64,000 nt of DNA from Ruminococcus flavefaciens ATCC 19208. GTDB lineage: Bacteria > Bacillota > Clostridia > Oscillospirales > Ruminococcaceae. The DNA lies in contig NZ_KI912492.1 of assembly GCF_000518765.1 (NCBI RefSeq), forward strand, positions 61,819-125,818, in the 5' to 3' direction. Both the position numbers and the translations under genes were made by a program. The stretch's first letter is position 1. Every line of letters begins with the position of its first letter. The notes under the pieces are model-generated. The model was not told where the DNA came from, searched no databases, and was given only the letters and a program-made list of their open reading frames with translations. Shown here one piece after another: positions 27,120 through 36,538 of this stretch.

Positions 27120-27638
27120 ATTAGCAAACAGGAACTGCAGATCAACGAAGAGATAAGAGATAAAGAAGTACTCGTAATCGACGCTGAAGGAAAAAAGCTC
27201 GGCGTTTTATCCGCCAAAGAAGCACAGCAGATGGCTTTCGATCAGGATCTTGATCTCGTAAAGATCGCTCCGCAGGCAACACCGCCCGTATGCCGTATCA
27301 TGGATTACGGAAAGTATTGCTTCGAGCAGGCTAAGCGTGAGAAGGAAGCAAGAAAAAATCAGAAGGTAGTTTCTATTAAGGAGATCAGAATGTTCTCTAC
27401 AATAGATACCCATGACTTTGAAACGAAGGTAAATCAGGCTGTCAAATTTTTAGAGGGCGGCGACAAGCTCAAGGTATCAGTAAGATTCCGTAAAAGAGCT
27501 ATTGCACATCCCGAACTTGGAAACGAACTGCTTGATCGTTTCAAGGAAGCAGTTTCTGCGGCAGGCACTGTGGATAAGCCGGCTAAAATGGAGGGACGCA
27601 GCATAGTAATGTTCGTTTCCCCAAAGGCCGCTAAGTAA
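27120..27638 (+). CDS. infC: Translation initiation factor IF-3
   Basis: IF-3 binds the 30S subunit and checks start-codon and initiator-tRNA fidelity. The product of about 172 residues has the N-domain ([11 protein letters not shown] to [12 protein letters not shown]), the Lys-rich linker, and the C-domain ([18 protein letters not shown] to [11 protein letters not shown]). No ATG, GTG or suitable TTG lies at the right place: GGAGGT (27106-27111) is eight bases before ATT (27120), followed by AGC AAA CAG. An ATT start gives the normal IF-3 N-terminus and parallels the AUU start that lets IF-3 control its own translation in E. coli. TTG 27114 is in frame but only two bases from the ribosome binding site. 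rpmI follows 13 bases later. Confidence 0.92.
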   Translation: MSKQELQINEEIRDKEVLVIDAEGKKLGVLSAKEAQQMAFDQDLDLVKIAPQATPPVCRIMDYGKYCFEQAKREKEARKNQKVVSIKEIRMFSTIDTHDFETKVNQAVKFLEGGDKLKVSVRFRKRAIAHPELGNELLDRFKEAVSAAGTVDKPAKMEGRSIVMFVSPKAAK

Positions 27639-27651
27639 GGAGGATCATATA

Positions 27652-27855
27652 ATGGCAAAGGTAAAGGTTAAAACTCACTCGGGCGCAAAGAAGCGTTTTA
27701 AGATTACAGGAAGCGGTAAGGTAAAGTATCAGCACACAAACAAGAGACACAGACTTACTCAGAAGGATACTAAGCGCAAGAGAATCGCTCGTAACGCAGG
27801 TGTGGCTGACTGCACAAATGCACCTACAATCAAGAAGCTCGTTCCTTATATGTAA
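27652..27855 (+). CDS. rpmI: Ribosomal protein bL35
   Basis: A 67-residue basic protein of normal bL35 length with the family pattern ([19 protein letters not shown], then [12 protein letters not shown]). It is a structural protein of the 50S subunit. AAGGAGGATC lies seven bases before the ATG. It sits between infC and rplT in the classic order. Confidence 0.96.
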   Translation: MAKVKVKTHSGAKKRFKITGSGKVKYQHTNKRHRLTQKDTKRKRIARNAGVADCTNAPTIKKLVPYM

Positions 27856-27925
27856 TCGGAAGCGGATATAGTATCCGCAATGTACCGAGCTATTCCCGTA
27901 ATTTTAATTTTGGAGGTAAAAGACT

Positions 27926-28279
27926 ATGGCACGTATTAAAGGTGCAATGATGACTCGTAAGAGAAGAAACAAGACTTTAAAGCTTGCTAAGGGCTACTGG
28001 GGTTCAAAGAGCAAGCACTTCAAGATGGCTAAGCAGGCCGTAATGAAGTCAGGCAACTATGCATATATCGGAAGAAAGCAGAAGAAGAGACAGTTCAGAC
28101 AGCTCTGGATCACAAGAATTTCAGCTGCTGCTAAGCTCAACGGCATGAACTACTCAACATTCATGAACGGCTGCAAGAAGGCTGGTATCTCTCTTAACAG
28201 AAAGATGCTCTCTGAGATCGCTATCAACGATGCAGCTGGTTTCACAGCAATTGCTGATAAGGCAAAGGCTGCTCTTTAA
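27926..28279 (+). CDS. rplT: Ribosomal protein bL20
   Basis: A 117-residue protein with the bL20 signature ([48 protein letters not shown]). It is needed for 50S assembly and in Firmicutes represses this operon by binding the leader RNA. GGAGGT lies nine bases before the ATG; the 70-base gap after rpmI holds no other gene. Confidence 0.96.
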   Translation: MARIKGAMMTRKRRNKTLKLAKGYWGSKSKHFKMAKQAVMKSGNYAYIGRKQKKRQFRQLWITRISAAAKLNGMNYSTFMNGCKKAGISLNRKMLSEIAINDAAGFTAIADKAKAAL

Positions 28280-28290
28280 TTGATATAATA

Positions 28291-28330
28291 AACACGCTTC
28301 TTAATTATATTTTAAGAGCGTGTTTTTGTT
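28291..28330 (+). terminator. Terminator of the infC operon
   Basis: AACACGCTTCTTAA (28291-28304) pairs with TTAAGAGCGTGTT (28312-28324) with one bulged base, followed by TTTTTGTT. Confidence 0.88.
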
Positions 28331-28354
28331 AATAAAGAATCCATTATACACTGT

Positions 28355-28387
28355 GCATGACAGGGGCTGAGATAAAGTCTGTCATGC
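28355..28387 (+). other. 9-bp hairpin upstream of the rRNA methyltransferase gene
   Basis: GCATGACAG (28355-28363) and CTGTCATGC (28379-28387) are perfect inverted copies with a 15-base spacer. No T run follows, so it is not a classic terminator; it lies in the presumed leader 35 bases before the TTG start. Role unknown. Confidence 0.4.
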
Positions 28388-28422
28388 CGTGTATATGAGT
28401 TCTGTAAGGCGGTGTTGTACTA

Positions 28423-29205
28423 TTGGAAAACATCATCACTTCAAAAGATAATCCTACTGTCAAGCTGTATCAGAAGCTTTCTTCCTCAAAAAAGGAAAGA
28501 CTTCAGTACGGCTTATTCGTGTTGGAGGGGCAAAGGATAGTTGAGGACGCTCTTAAAGAAAAAAGCGACATAACTCAGCTCATACTCACTCAGAAGGCGT
28601 ATGAACGCTTCGGCGAAGAACTTTTACAGGCTGATTTGAGAAACACAAGGACAATTGTCATTTCAAATGAGCTTGGAAACAGGATAGCTTCTACTGACAG
28701 TACACAGGGGGTATTTGCCATGTGCAGCATACCCTCAGCTCGCAGCATCAGCAGCATTATCAAAGATAACGGCAAGTATCTCGTGCTCTTCGGATTACAG
28801 GATCCGGGAAATGTAGGCATGATGATAAGAACTGCCGATGCACTGGGCATCAGCGGCGTTATAATGTCGGGAAGCTGCGACCTTTACAGTCCGAAGGTGA
28901 TACGTTCAACTATGGGTTCTGTATTCAGAATTAAGATAGCCATTGAAAATGATGCGGATAAGCTTTTTGAGGAGCTTTCAGGCATCACGACTTCTGCCGC
29001 TGTCATAGACAAGGACGCTGTGCCTGTTACCGAATGTAAATTTGAAGGCGCACAGGCTGTATTCATCGGCAACGAGGGTAACGGACTTCCTGCTGATATC
29101 GCACAGCGCTGCACAAGAAAGATCATAATCCCTATGCACGGGAATATCAACTCGCTGAATGCCGCAATGGCAGCAGGCATACTTATGTGGGAGCTGAGCA
29201 AATAG
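28423..29205 (+). CDS. SpoU-family RNA 2'-O-methyltransferase
   Basis: A 260-residue SPOUT enzyme that transfers a methyl group from S-adenosylmethionine to a ribose 2'-OH, most likely in rRNA. The N-terminal substrate-binding region (NPTVKLYQKLSSSKKER, FVLEGQRIVEDAL) precedes the trefoil-knot domain with the three SpoU motifs: LQDPGNVGMMIRTADALG, IGNEGNGLP, and NINSLNAAMAAGI. A TTG start follows GTAAGGCGGTG; the second codon gives MENIITSKDNP, typical of the TsnR/RlmB-like group. The exact target nucleoside cannot be read from sequence. It begins a long plus-strand run of close-packed genes. Confidence 0.9.
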   Translation: MENIITSKDNPTVKLYQKLSSSKKERLQYGLFVLEGQRIVEDALKEKSDITQLILTQKAYERFGEELLQADLRNTRTIVISNELGNRIASTDSTQGVFAMCSIPSARSISSIIKDNGKYLVLFGLQDPGNVGMMIRTADALGISGVIMSGSCDLYSPKVIRSTMGSVFRIKIAIENDADKLFEELSGITTSAAVIDKDAVPVTECKFEGAQAVFIGNEGNGLPADIAQRCTRKIIIPMHGNINSLNAAMAAGILMWELSK

Positions 29206-29248
29206 GCTCACCTCAGTAATATCTTAATAATTAAAAGGAGGCATGACT

Positions 29249-30466
29249 GTGGACGATGTAAAATACTGGCTTTGGCTTAATATGGTATTCGGTACGGGAA
29301 ATCACCGTATATGGGAGATAATAAGCTTATACCGTACTGCCGAAAATGCATATGCAGCTCTTACTGACCGTGAGTCTGTGGTCAGCCTTAACGAAAAGGA
29401 AATGAAAAATGCAGCTGAGATACCGCTTTCAAATGCCGAGAGCTTTGTTTTTAGCTGTAAAAAACGTGGTATAGGCGTTATTGCATATACTGACCCTGAA
29501 TATCCGAAGCAGCTTGAGCATATATATAATCCGCCTTCTGTACTTTATTACAAGGGCAATATATCATGTTTGCAGACCAAGCTTACGGTGACGGCTGTAG
29601 GTACGCGGAAAGCTACCGCTTACAGCCTTAAAGCCGCAAAGGAGATATGCTCGGAGCTCTCAGCCCGCGGAGCTGTTATAATCAGCGGCTTTGCAATGGG
29701 CGTAGATCTTGCCTGTAGTATGGCAGCGGCAGAGATAGGCAGACCTACTGTCTGCGTAATGGGCTGCGGTGTGGATGTGGATTATCCCAAGCAGAATTTT
29801 GCATACAGAGATCCCATACTTGCGGCAGGCGGCGTATTCGTATCTGAATTTCCGCCCGGTACACCTCCGATCTCGCCTAATTTTCCAAAGAGAAACAGGA
29901 TACTTGCTGCTCTCGGAAGAGCAGTGGTAGTCTTTGAAGCAGGAACAAGGAGCGGTTCGCTCATTACTGCAAATCTTGCAGCAGGACAGGGACGTGATGT
30001 TCTTTGTCTGCCTCCTGCTGATATATTCAGCGAAGCCTTTGTGGGCAACATAAAGCTGCTTCGTGACGGGGCTATACCAATGTACAGCGCTTCCGATGTT
30101 ATCGACTGTATAACGTTCAGAAAAAAACAGTATGCTCCTGAGGCAATGCCGAAAAGAGCTGCGGAGCCTGCCGCTGAAAAAACGTTGACAGCTGATGAGA
30201 TGACCGAGATGATGAAAGTCCTTAACGGCATCTCCGACGAGCCGCCGCATACAAAGCATGAAATTCGTAAAGCCCAGCTGCCTGACAATCTTTCAGAGCA
30301 GCAGAGGAAAATAGCAGAAGCCCTTGAAAACGGACCGCTCCATGCGGACGAACTGGCTTCATTACTTGAAATAGATACAGGTGAGCTGATGACTGAGCTT
30401 ACCGAACTGGAAATATTCGGAACAGTACGTTCACTTCCGGGAAAAATGTATGAACTTATAAGATAA
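29249..30466 (+). CDS. dprA: DNA-processing protein DprA
   Basis: A 405-residue DprA/Smf protein, which binds single-stranded DNA and loads RecA during transformation. An N-terminal helical region (YWLWLNMVFGTGNHRIWEI) leads to the Rossmann core with TAVGTRKAT, ISGFAMGVDLACS, MGCGVDVDYP and FEAGTRSGSLITANLA. The C-terminal 80 residues form the winged-helix DprA_WH domain (LSEQQRKIAEALENGPLHAD). GTG 29249 lies seven bases after AAAAGGAGG, a better place than the ATG at 29243, which almost touches it. It lies directly before topA, the usual Firmicutes order. Confidence 0.94.
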   Translation: MDDVKYWLWLNMVFGTGNHRIWEIISLYRTAENAYAALTDRESVVSLNEKEMKNAAEIPLSNAESFVFSCKKRGIGVIAYTDPEYPKQLEHIYNPPSVLYYKGNISCLQTKLTVTAVGTRKATAYSLKAAKEICSELSARGAVIISGFAMGVDLACSMAAAEIGRPTVCVMGCGVDVDYPKQNFAYRDPILAAGGVFVSEFPPGTPPISPNFPKRNRILAALGRAVVVFEAGTRSGSLITANLAAGQGRDVLCLPPADIFSEAFVGNIKLLRDGAIPMYSASDVIDCITFRKKQYAPEAMPKRAAEPAAEKTLTADEMTEMMKVLNGISDEPPHTKHEIRKAQLPDNLSEQQRKIAEALENGPLHADELASLLEIDTGELMTELTELEIFGTVRSLPGKMYELIR

Positions 30467-30478
30467 GGGGAAAGATCA

Positions 30479-32560
30479 ATGTCAGATTTAGTCATCGTTG
30501 AGTCGCCTGCAAAGGCGAAAACCATTCAGAAATACCTCGGACCGGGCTATGAGGTGATCGCCTCAATGGGCCATGTCCGTGACCTTCCAAAGTCCAAGAT
30601 GGGTGTTGACAAGGATAACGACTTCAAGCCTCAGTACACTGATATGAAGGGCAAGGAGGATGTTATCAAGGAGCTTAAAAAGCGCGCAAAGAAGTGCGAT
30701 AAAGTATATCTCGCAACCGACCCTGACCGCGAGGGAGAAGCCATATCATGGCATATAGCGCAGATGCTCAAGCTTGATATGAACGCCGATAACCGTGTGG
30801 CTTTCAATGAGATCACCAAGACAGGTGTAAAAAACGGTATGAGCAATCCGCATAAGATAGATGTAGACCTTGTAAACGCTCAGCAGGCAAGACGTATACT
30901 TGACCGCCTTGTGGGCTACGAGCTCAGTCCGTTCCTGTGGAAAAAGGTAAAAAGAGGACTTTCGGCAGGCAGAGTCCAGTCTGTTGCTGTACGTCTTGTA
31001 GTTGACCGCGAAAACGAGATACGCGCTTTCGTGCCAAAGGAATACTGGTCTATAGACGCAAAATTCACAGCACCTTCATCAAGAAAGGTATTCGATGCTG
31101 CTCTCGTAGCTGTTGACGGCGAAAAGCTTGAGATACCGAATCAGGCAGAGGCTGACAACCTTCTTGCCAGACTTGAAAATGCAGAGTATACAGTTACATC
31201 TGTAAAGAAGCGTGTCACAAAGAAACAGCCTGCACCGCCTTTCATTACATCTACCTTACAGCAGGAGGCTTCACGTAAGCTCAGCTTCAGTGCAAAGCGT
31301 ACCATGAAGGCTGCGCAGGAGCTTTACGAAGGTGTTGACGTACAGGGCGTAGGTGCAGTAGGTCTTATCACATATATGAGAACCGACAGTCTGCGTATAT
31401 CAGACGAGGCTAAGGCAGCTGCTGCCGAATATATCGGAGTAGTTTACGGTAAGGATTATCTGCCGCCCGAGCCAAGAAACTTCAAGACGAAGAACAACGC
31501 TCAGGACGCTCACGAAGCTATACGTCCTTCAACTCCCGAGCTTACTCCCGAAAGAGTCAAGGACAGTCTCAGTTCCGACCAGTATAAGCTCTACAAGCTT
31601 ATATGGGAGCGTTTCATCGCAAGTCAGATGGCAAACGCTCTTCTTGATACGGTGTCTGCCGATATCGAAGCTAACGGCTGTACTTTCAGGGCATCGGGTT
31701 ATTCCGTAAAGTTTGACGGATTTATGGTGCTTTATGTAGAGTCAAACGATTCCGAAGAGGGCAGCAAGAAGATGCTTCCCGAGCTTAAAGCAGAGGATAA
31801 GCTGAAGCTTAAATCCATAGCAGGAAATCAGCATTTTACTCAGCCGCCTCCGCGCTTTACGGAAGCTTCGCTTATCAAAGCACTTGAAGAAAACGGCATA
31901 GGCAGACCAAGTACCTATGCTCCTACAATAACTACCATAACCTCACGCCGCTATGTTGAGCATGAGGGCAAGGCTCTGAAACCCACAAATCTGGGCGAAG
32001 TTATAACAGAGCTTATGAAAGACCACTTCAAGAAGATAGTTGACGCTAAATTTACAGCGGAAATGGAAAACAATCTCGATGAGGTCGAGCACGGCTCAAA
32101 GAACTGGGTAAGTACTCTCCATGAGTTTTACGATGATTTTTCAAAGACTCTGAAAAAGGCTGAAGAAGCTATGGACGGCAAGCGTGTGAAAGTCCCCGAT
32201 GAAGAGACAGACGTTGTCTGCGAGCTTTGCGGCAGGAATATGGTAATAAAGTACAGCAAGTACGGTAAATTCCTTGCCTGTCCGGGATTCCCCGAGTGCA
32301 AGAACACAAAGAAGATAGTTACAGAGGCTGACGGAAGCTGTCCGAGATGCGGAAAGAAGATGCTGCTGAAAAAGTCAAAGAAGGGCAGAAGCTTCTATGG
32401 CTGTGAGGGATTCCCCGATTGCAGCTTTATGACATGGAACGTTCCCACAAAGGAGATATGTCCTCAGTGCGGCAAGACTCTGTTTATGAAGGGCGGCAAG
32501 TCAGGCAAGCTTGTATGTGAGACTGACGGCTGCGGCTATGAAAGAGAGCTTAAAAAATGA
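30479..32560 (+). CDS. topA: DNA topoisomerase I
   Basis: A 693-residue type IA topoisomerase that relaxes negative supercoils. The Toprim domain starts at once (LVIVESPAKAKTIQKYLG) and has ATDPDREGEA; the catalytic Tyr is in GLITYMRTDS near residue 298. The C-terminus has three zinc-ribbon repeats (CELCGRNM with CPGFPEC, CPRCGKKM with CEGFPDC, CPQCGKTL with CETDGC). AGGGGAAAG lies before the ATG. Its stop overlaps the trmFO start by four bases (ATGA), which implies translational coupling. Confidence 0.96.
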   Translation: MSDLVIVESPAKAKTIQKYLGPGYEVIASMGHVRDLPKSKMGVDKDNDFKPQYTDMKGKEDVIKELKKRAKKCDKVYLATDPDREGEAISWHIAQMLKLDMNADNRVAFNEITKTGVKNGMSNPHKIDVDLVNAQQARRILDRLVGYELSPFLWKKVKRGLSAGRVQSVAVRLVVDRENEIRAFVPKEYWSIDAKFTAPSSRKVFDAALVAVDGEKLEIPNQAEADNLLARLENAEYTVTSVKKRVTKKQPAPPFITSTLQQEASRKLSFSAKRTMKAAQELYEGVDVQGVGAVGLITYMRTDSLRISDEAKAAAAEYIGVVYGKDYLPPEPRNFKTKNNAQDAHEAIRPSTPELTPERVKDSLSSDQYKLYKLIWERFIASQMANALLDTVSADIEANGCTFRASGYSVKFDGFMVLYVESNDSEEGSKKMLPELKAEDKLKLKSIAGNQHFTQPPPRFTEASLIKALEENGIGRPSTYAPTITTITSRRYVEHEGKALKPTNLGEVITELMKDHFKKIVDAKFTAEMENNLDEVEHGSKNWVSTLHEFYDDFSKTLKKAEEAMDGKRVKVPDEETDVVCELCGRNMVIKYSKYGKFLACPGFPECKNTKKIVTEADGSCPRCGKKMLLKKSKKGRSFYGCEGFPDCSFMTWNVPTKEICPQCGKTLFMKGGKSGKLVCETDGCGYERELKK

Positions 32561-33885
32561 ACGATATCGTTAACGTTATAGGTGCAGGACTTGCAGGCTG
32601 TGAAGCGGCATGGGCTGTGGCGGAATCAGGGATAAGGGTGCGTCTTTATGAGATGAAGCCCGAGAAGTATTCTCCTGCTCACAAGTACAGCGGCTTTGCG
32701 GAGCTTGTATGCTCCAATTCGCTCAAAGCTGCAAGGCTTGAATCGGCTGCGGGACTGCTCAAATACGAAATGGAGCTTCTCGGCTCACTTACAGTGCCAT
32801 GCGCAAAGGAGAATTCCGTAGAAGCGGGCGGCGCACTGGCTGTTGACCGCGAGAAGTTCTCGGACGCAGTTACGGCAAAGATAAAGTCACACCCTCTTAT
32901 CGAGGTCATAGGCGGCGAAGTCACAGAGCTGCCCGAGGGAACGACTATCATCGCTACAGGCCCTCTGACACAGGGGGCTATGGCTGATATTATCCGTGGG
33001 CTCTGCGGCGAGGGGCTCAGCTTTTACGATGCAGCTGCTCCTATCGTTACTGCAGAGACAATAAATATGGAAAGAGCATTCTACGCTTCACGCTATGACA
33101 GAGGCGATGCGGACTATGTTAACTGTCCAATGAACAAGGAGGAATACCTTGCTTTCCATGAAGCTCTTATAAATGCGGAAAAGGTACAGCTCAAGGACTT
33201 TGAGACACACCCGTTCAGCGTATATGAGGGCTGTATGCCTATTGAGGAGCTTGCTTCACGCGGAGTTGACACTATGCGCTTCGGACCTATGAAGCCTGTG
33301 GGTATAGATGACCCGCGCACAGGCAGGAGACCTTACGCTGTTGTACAGCTGAGAAAAGAGAACTGTGAGGGAACACTTTTCAACCTTGTGGGATTTCAGA
33401 CAAACCTTAAATTCGGAGAGCAGAAGAGAGTGTTCTCAATGATACCCGGGCTTGAAAATGCCGAGTTCATGCGCTATGGCGTAATGCACAGGAATACCTT
33501 CATAAACAGTCCCGAGCTGCTTAACTCTGATTTCTCAATGAGAAGCCGTCCCGAAATATATTTTGCAGGACAGATAACAGGAGTCGAGGGCTATATGGAA
33601 AGTGCAGCCAGCGGACTTATAGCAGGTATCGCTGCATCACGCAGACTGAAAGGTCTTGAGCCAATAAAGCTTCCGCTGGATACTATGACAGGGGCACTTT
33701 CCCACTATGTCAGTGATCCTTTCAACAGCGGTAATTTCCAGCCAATGGGAGCTAATATGGGGATACTTCCCGATATCGGCGTAAGGATAAAAGACAAAAA
33801 GGAACGCTACGGTGCATACGCACAGCGCGCTGTAAATTCGCTGAGAGGAGAGCTTGAAAGAATTGGCGGTAAATGTAATAGTTGA
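32557..33885 (+). CDS. trmFO: Methylenetetrahydrofolate-tRNA uracil-5-methyltransferase
   Basis: A 442-residue flavoprotein that makes 5-methyluridine 54 in tRNA using methylene-THF and FAD. The N-terminal dinucleotide-binding motif is GAGLAGCEAAWA; other family blocks are RLYEMKPEKYSPAH, ELVCSNSLKA, and the C-terminal GQITGVEGYMESAASGL. The length matches the family. It follows topA with a four-base overlap and overlaps the plsX start by about 32 bases, as in other Firmicutes where topA-trmFO form a unit. Confidence 0.95.
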   Translation: MNDIVNVIGAGLAGCEAAWAVAESGIRVRLYEMKPEKYSPAHKYSGFAELVCSNSLKAARLESAAGLLKYEMELLGSLTVPCAKENSVEAGGALAVDREKFSDAVTAKIKSHPLIEVIGGEVTELPEGTTIIATGPLTQGAMADIIRGLCGEGLSFYDAAAPIVTAETINMERAFYASRYDRGDADYVNCPMNKEEYLAFHEALINAEKVQLKDFETHPFSVYEGCMPIEELASRGVDTMRFGPMKPVGIDDPRTGRRPYAVVQLRKENCEGTLFNLVGFQTNLKFGEQKRVFSMIPGLENAEFMRYGVMHRNTFINSPELLNSDFSMRSRPEIYFAGQITGVEGYMESAASGLIAGIAASRRLKGLEPIKLPLDTMTGALSHYVSDPFNSGNFQPMGANMGILPDIGVRIKDKKERYGAYAQRAVNSLRGELERIGGKCNS

Positions 33886-34870
33886 TGCATTCGGAGGAGA
33901 CAACGCTCCTCTTGAAGTAATAAAAGGCTGCGAAAGAGCAGTCCGCGAGCTTGGAGTGAAGATAACGCTTACAGGACGCGAAAAGGAAATAAGGGCTTGT
34001 GCCGAGAAAAACGGCATAAGTCTGGGTGGCATAGAAATTGTTCATACCGATGATGTTTTTGATATACATGAAGAACCGAAGGAGATAATCAAATCAGGAA
34101 AAAACTCCTCAATGGCAGTTGGTCTTAGTTTGCTTGCTGAGGGAAAGGGCGATGCCTTTGTATCCGCAGGAAGCACAGGAGCACTTGTAATGGGAGCGAC
34201 CTTCATCGTCAAGCGTATCAAAGGCATTAAGCGGATAGCACCTTCACCTGTACTCCCGGGAGATAAGGGTAATTTCGTACTTATCGACGCAGGAGCAAAT
34301 ACCGAATGCCGTCCCGAAATGCTGGTGCAGTTTGCAGTAATGGGCAGTGCTTATATGGAAAAGGTAATGGGTATAAAGGATCCGAAGGTAGGACTGCTTA
34401 ATATAGGCTCTGAGGAGACAAAGGGCAGAGACCTTGAAATAGAAGCTTATAAGCTCCTTGAAAAAAGCGGTCTTAACTTTGCAGGCAATATCGAAGCAAG
34501 AGAGATGCCGCAGGGAAATGTGCAGGTCGTAGTAACCGATGGATTTACGGGAAATATCGCGCTAAAGCTCTATGAGGGCATGGGCAGCTTCTTCGCTAAA
34601 AAGATGAAGTGGATATTCTCGGGGGCAGGTAAGATAGGTGCAATACTTTCAATTGGTAAAATAAAGACATTCCGCAAGCAGATGGATTATAAGGAAGTGG
34701 GAGGCTCCGCACTTTTAGGTGTGAAGAAGCCCGTAATAAAAGCACACGGAAGCTCCGACGGTACTGCCTTCTTCAATGCAGTAAGACAGGCAAAGCGCTG
34801 TGTCGAGGGCGATGTCGCAGGAGTCATAGAGAGCTATGTAGCTCGTACAGCTTCTGCGGACGAGGAGTGA
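33854..34870 (+). CDS. plsX: Phosphate acyltransferase PlsX
   Basis: A 338-residue enzyme that turns acyl-ACP into acyl-phosphate, feeding PlsY in phospholipid synthesis. Signs are NVIVDAFGGDNAPLEVIKG at the N-terminus, VSAGSTGALVMGATF, LIDAGANTECRPEML, and VGGSALLGVKKPVIKAHG near the end. The only start that gives the normal N-terminus is TTG 33854, a few bases after GAGAGGAG and inside the end of trmFO; a second TTG at 33863 is possible. In many Firmicutes acpP lies between plsX and rnc; here rnc follows after four bases and acpP is not in the window. Confidence 0.93.
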   Translation: MKELAVNVIVDAFGGDNAPLEVIKGCERAVRELGVKITLTGREKEIRACAEKNGISLGGIEIVHTDDVFDIHEEPKEIIKSGKNSSMAVGLSLLAEGKGDAFVSAGSTGALVMGATFIVKRIKGIKRIAPSPVLPGDKGNFVLIDAGANTECRPEMLVQFAVMGSAYMEKVMGIKDPKVGLLNIGSEETKGRDLEIEAYKLLEKSGLNFAGNIEAREMPQGNVQVVVTDGFTGNIALKLYEGMGSFFAKKMKWIFSGAGKIGAILSIGKIKTFRKQMDYKEVGGSALLGVKKPVIKAHGSSDGTAFFNAVRQAKRCVEGDVAGVIESYVARTASADEE

Positions 34871-34874
34871 TATC

Positions 34875-35564
34875 ATGGAAAATTTAGAAAGATTTGAGGA
34901 AATAATAGGCTATAAATTCAAAAACATACAGCTCCTGAAGCAGGCGCTGTCTCACTCATCATACGCAAACGAAAAGAAGATGCCCAGCGGCAGCAATGAG
35001 AGACTTGAATTTCTCGGTGACAGCGTACTTTCTATCGTTGTATCGGATTTTCTCTATAAAAATCTCAACGTTGCAGAGGGCGAGCTGACAAAGATGAGAG
35101 CTTCACTTGTATGCGAAAAGTCTCTCCATATATTTGCACAGAAGATAGAACTTGGCACTTTCCTCCGTCTTGGAAAGGGCGAGGAGAATACAGGTGGCAG
35201 AGAGCGTCCTTCCATACTTGCAGACGCTTTTGAAGCAGTTATTGCCGCTATATACCTTGACGGCGGTATGGAGCCTGCGGCAAAGCACATACTCCGCTTC
35301 ATGCCGAAGGATATACGTCATGCAAAGAAGCCTGTATTCAACGATTTCAAGACGGTTTTGCAGGAGGTAGTCCAGAAAAACCCCGAGGAAAAGGTAGAAT
35401 ATGTGCTTATCGGCGAGGAAGGTCCAGATCACAACAAGCGTTTTGTAGTCGAGGTATGCCTTAACGATCAGGTCATAGGCAAGGGAAAGGGCAAGAGCAA
35501 GAAGGAAGCCGAGCAGCTTGCTGCAAAGGAAGCTCTCGAACTTATGGGCTATGAAGCACAGTAA
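34875..35564 (+). CDS. rnc: Ribonuclease III
   Basis: A 229-residue double-strand RNA endonuclease that processes rRNA and mRNA. The catalytic domain has the signature NERLEFLGDSVLS and the second acidic cluster in ADAFEAVIAAIYLDGG; the C-terminal dsRNA-binding domain ends with GKGKSKKEAEQLAAKEALELM. GGAGTGATATC precedes the ATG. It lies four bases after plsX and overlaps the radical SAM gene by 14 bases, a common arrangement leading to smc and ftsY. Confidence 0.96.
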   Translation: MENLERFEEIIGYKFKNIQLLKQALSHSSYANEKKMPSGSNERLEFLGDSVLSIVVSDFLYKNLNVAEGELTKMRASLVCEKSLHIFAQKIELGTFLRLGKGEENTGGRERPSILADAFEAVIAAIYLDGGMEPAAKHILRFMPKDIRHAKKPVFNDFKTVLQEVVQKNPEEKVEYVLIGEEGPDHNKRFVVEVCLNDQVIGKGKGKSKKEAEQLAAKEALELMGYEAQ

Positions 35565-36534
35565 CATATCCGTTTTTATACCGCACATAGGCTGTCCGCA
35601 TCAGTGCAGCTTCTGCGATCAGCGTACAATAAGCGGCGCACAGCATGCTCCCGACGGAAATGAAGTCAGGGAGATATGCTCAAAGGCACTGAGCGAGGTA
35701 AGAGAGCCCGGGAATACCGAGATAGCCTTTTTCGGCGGCAGCTTTACAGCTGTTCCCCGTGATTATATGATCGAGCTTCTCACAGCGGCATCTGAGTTCG
35801 TAGGCGAGGGAAAATTCAGTGGCATACGCTGTTCCACCCGTCCCGACTGCATCAGTCATGAAGTCCTTGAAATACTGAAAAAGTACGGCGTCATAGCAAT
35901 AGAGCTTGGAGCACAGTCAATGGACGATAAAGTCCTTGAAGCAAACGAGCGCGGACACAGTGCGCAGGACGTTTCGGAAGCAAGCAGGCTTATAAAGTCC
36001 TGCGGCTTTGAACTGGGTTTGCAGATGATGACGGGACTGTATAAAAGCACCCGTGAAAGTGATATCGCCACAGCAGATGCAATAATCGGCATTTGTCCCG
36101 ATACTGTCAGGATATATCCTGTGGTAGTCCTTGACGGCACAAAGCTTGCGGATTATTACCGCAGGGGCGAATACAGAATGATGCCCCTTGATGATATGGT
36201 GGAGCTGTGTGCAGAGCTACTCGAAAAATTTGAGAAAAATGGCATAAGGGTTATAAAATGCGGACTTCATGCATCGGAATTTGTGGAGCATGACATGGTG
36301 GCAGGTTATTATCACCCTGCATTCCGTGAACTGTGCGAGAGCAGGATATACCTTAAAAAGATAGAAGAATACGCAGAAAACTGCGGATATATCCGTATCG
36401 CCGTACCCGCAGGGGATATAAGCAAGGCGGTCGGACATAAAAAAAGCAATATTACATATATGAAGTCAAAGGGCGTGGAGGTGAAGATAGTTCCCTCAGC
36501 CGATGACAAAATTGAAATTATCGAACGGCGGTGA
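35551..36534 (+). CDS. Radical SAM protein (Elp3-like), rnc-smc cluster type
   Basis: A 327-residue radical SAM enzyme. The 4Fe-4S cluster motif is near the N-terminus (CPHQCSFC, Cx3CxxC), followed by AFFGGSFTAVP and the barrel motif IELGAQSMDDKVL. The Elp3-like C-terminal part (GLHASEFVEHDMVAGYYHP) is present but there is no acetyltransferase domain. The start is set at ATG 35551, inside the end of rnc, because upstream in-frame codons read as shadow of rnc. Members of this family sit next to rnc and smc in many Clostridia, but I cannot name a substrate. Five bases separate it from smc. Confidence 0.88.
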   Translation: MKHSNISVFIPHIGCPHQCSFCDQRTISGAQHAPDGNEVREICSKALSEVREPGNTEIAFFGGSFTAVPRDYMIELLTAASEFVGEGKFSGIRCSTRPDCISHEVLEILKKYGVIAIELGAQSMDDKVLEANERGHSAQDVSEASRLIKSCGFELGLQMMTGLYKSTRESDIATADAIIGICPDTVRIYPVVVLDGTKLADYYRRGEYRMMPLDDMVELCAELLEKFEKNGIRVIKCGLHASEFVEHDMVAGYYHPAFRELCESRIYLKKIEEYAENCGYIRIAVPAGDISKAVGHKKSNITYMKSKGVEVKIVPSADDKIEIIERR

Positions 36535-36538
36535 ATGA

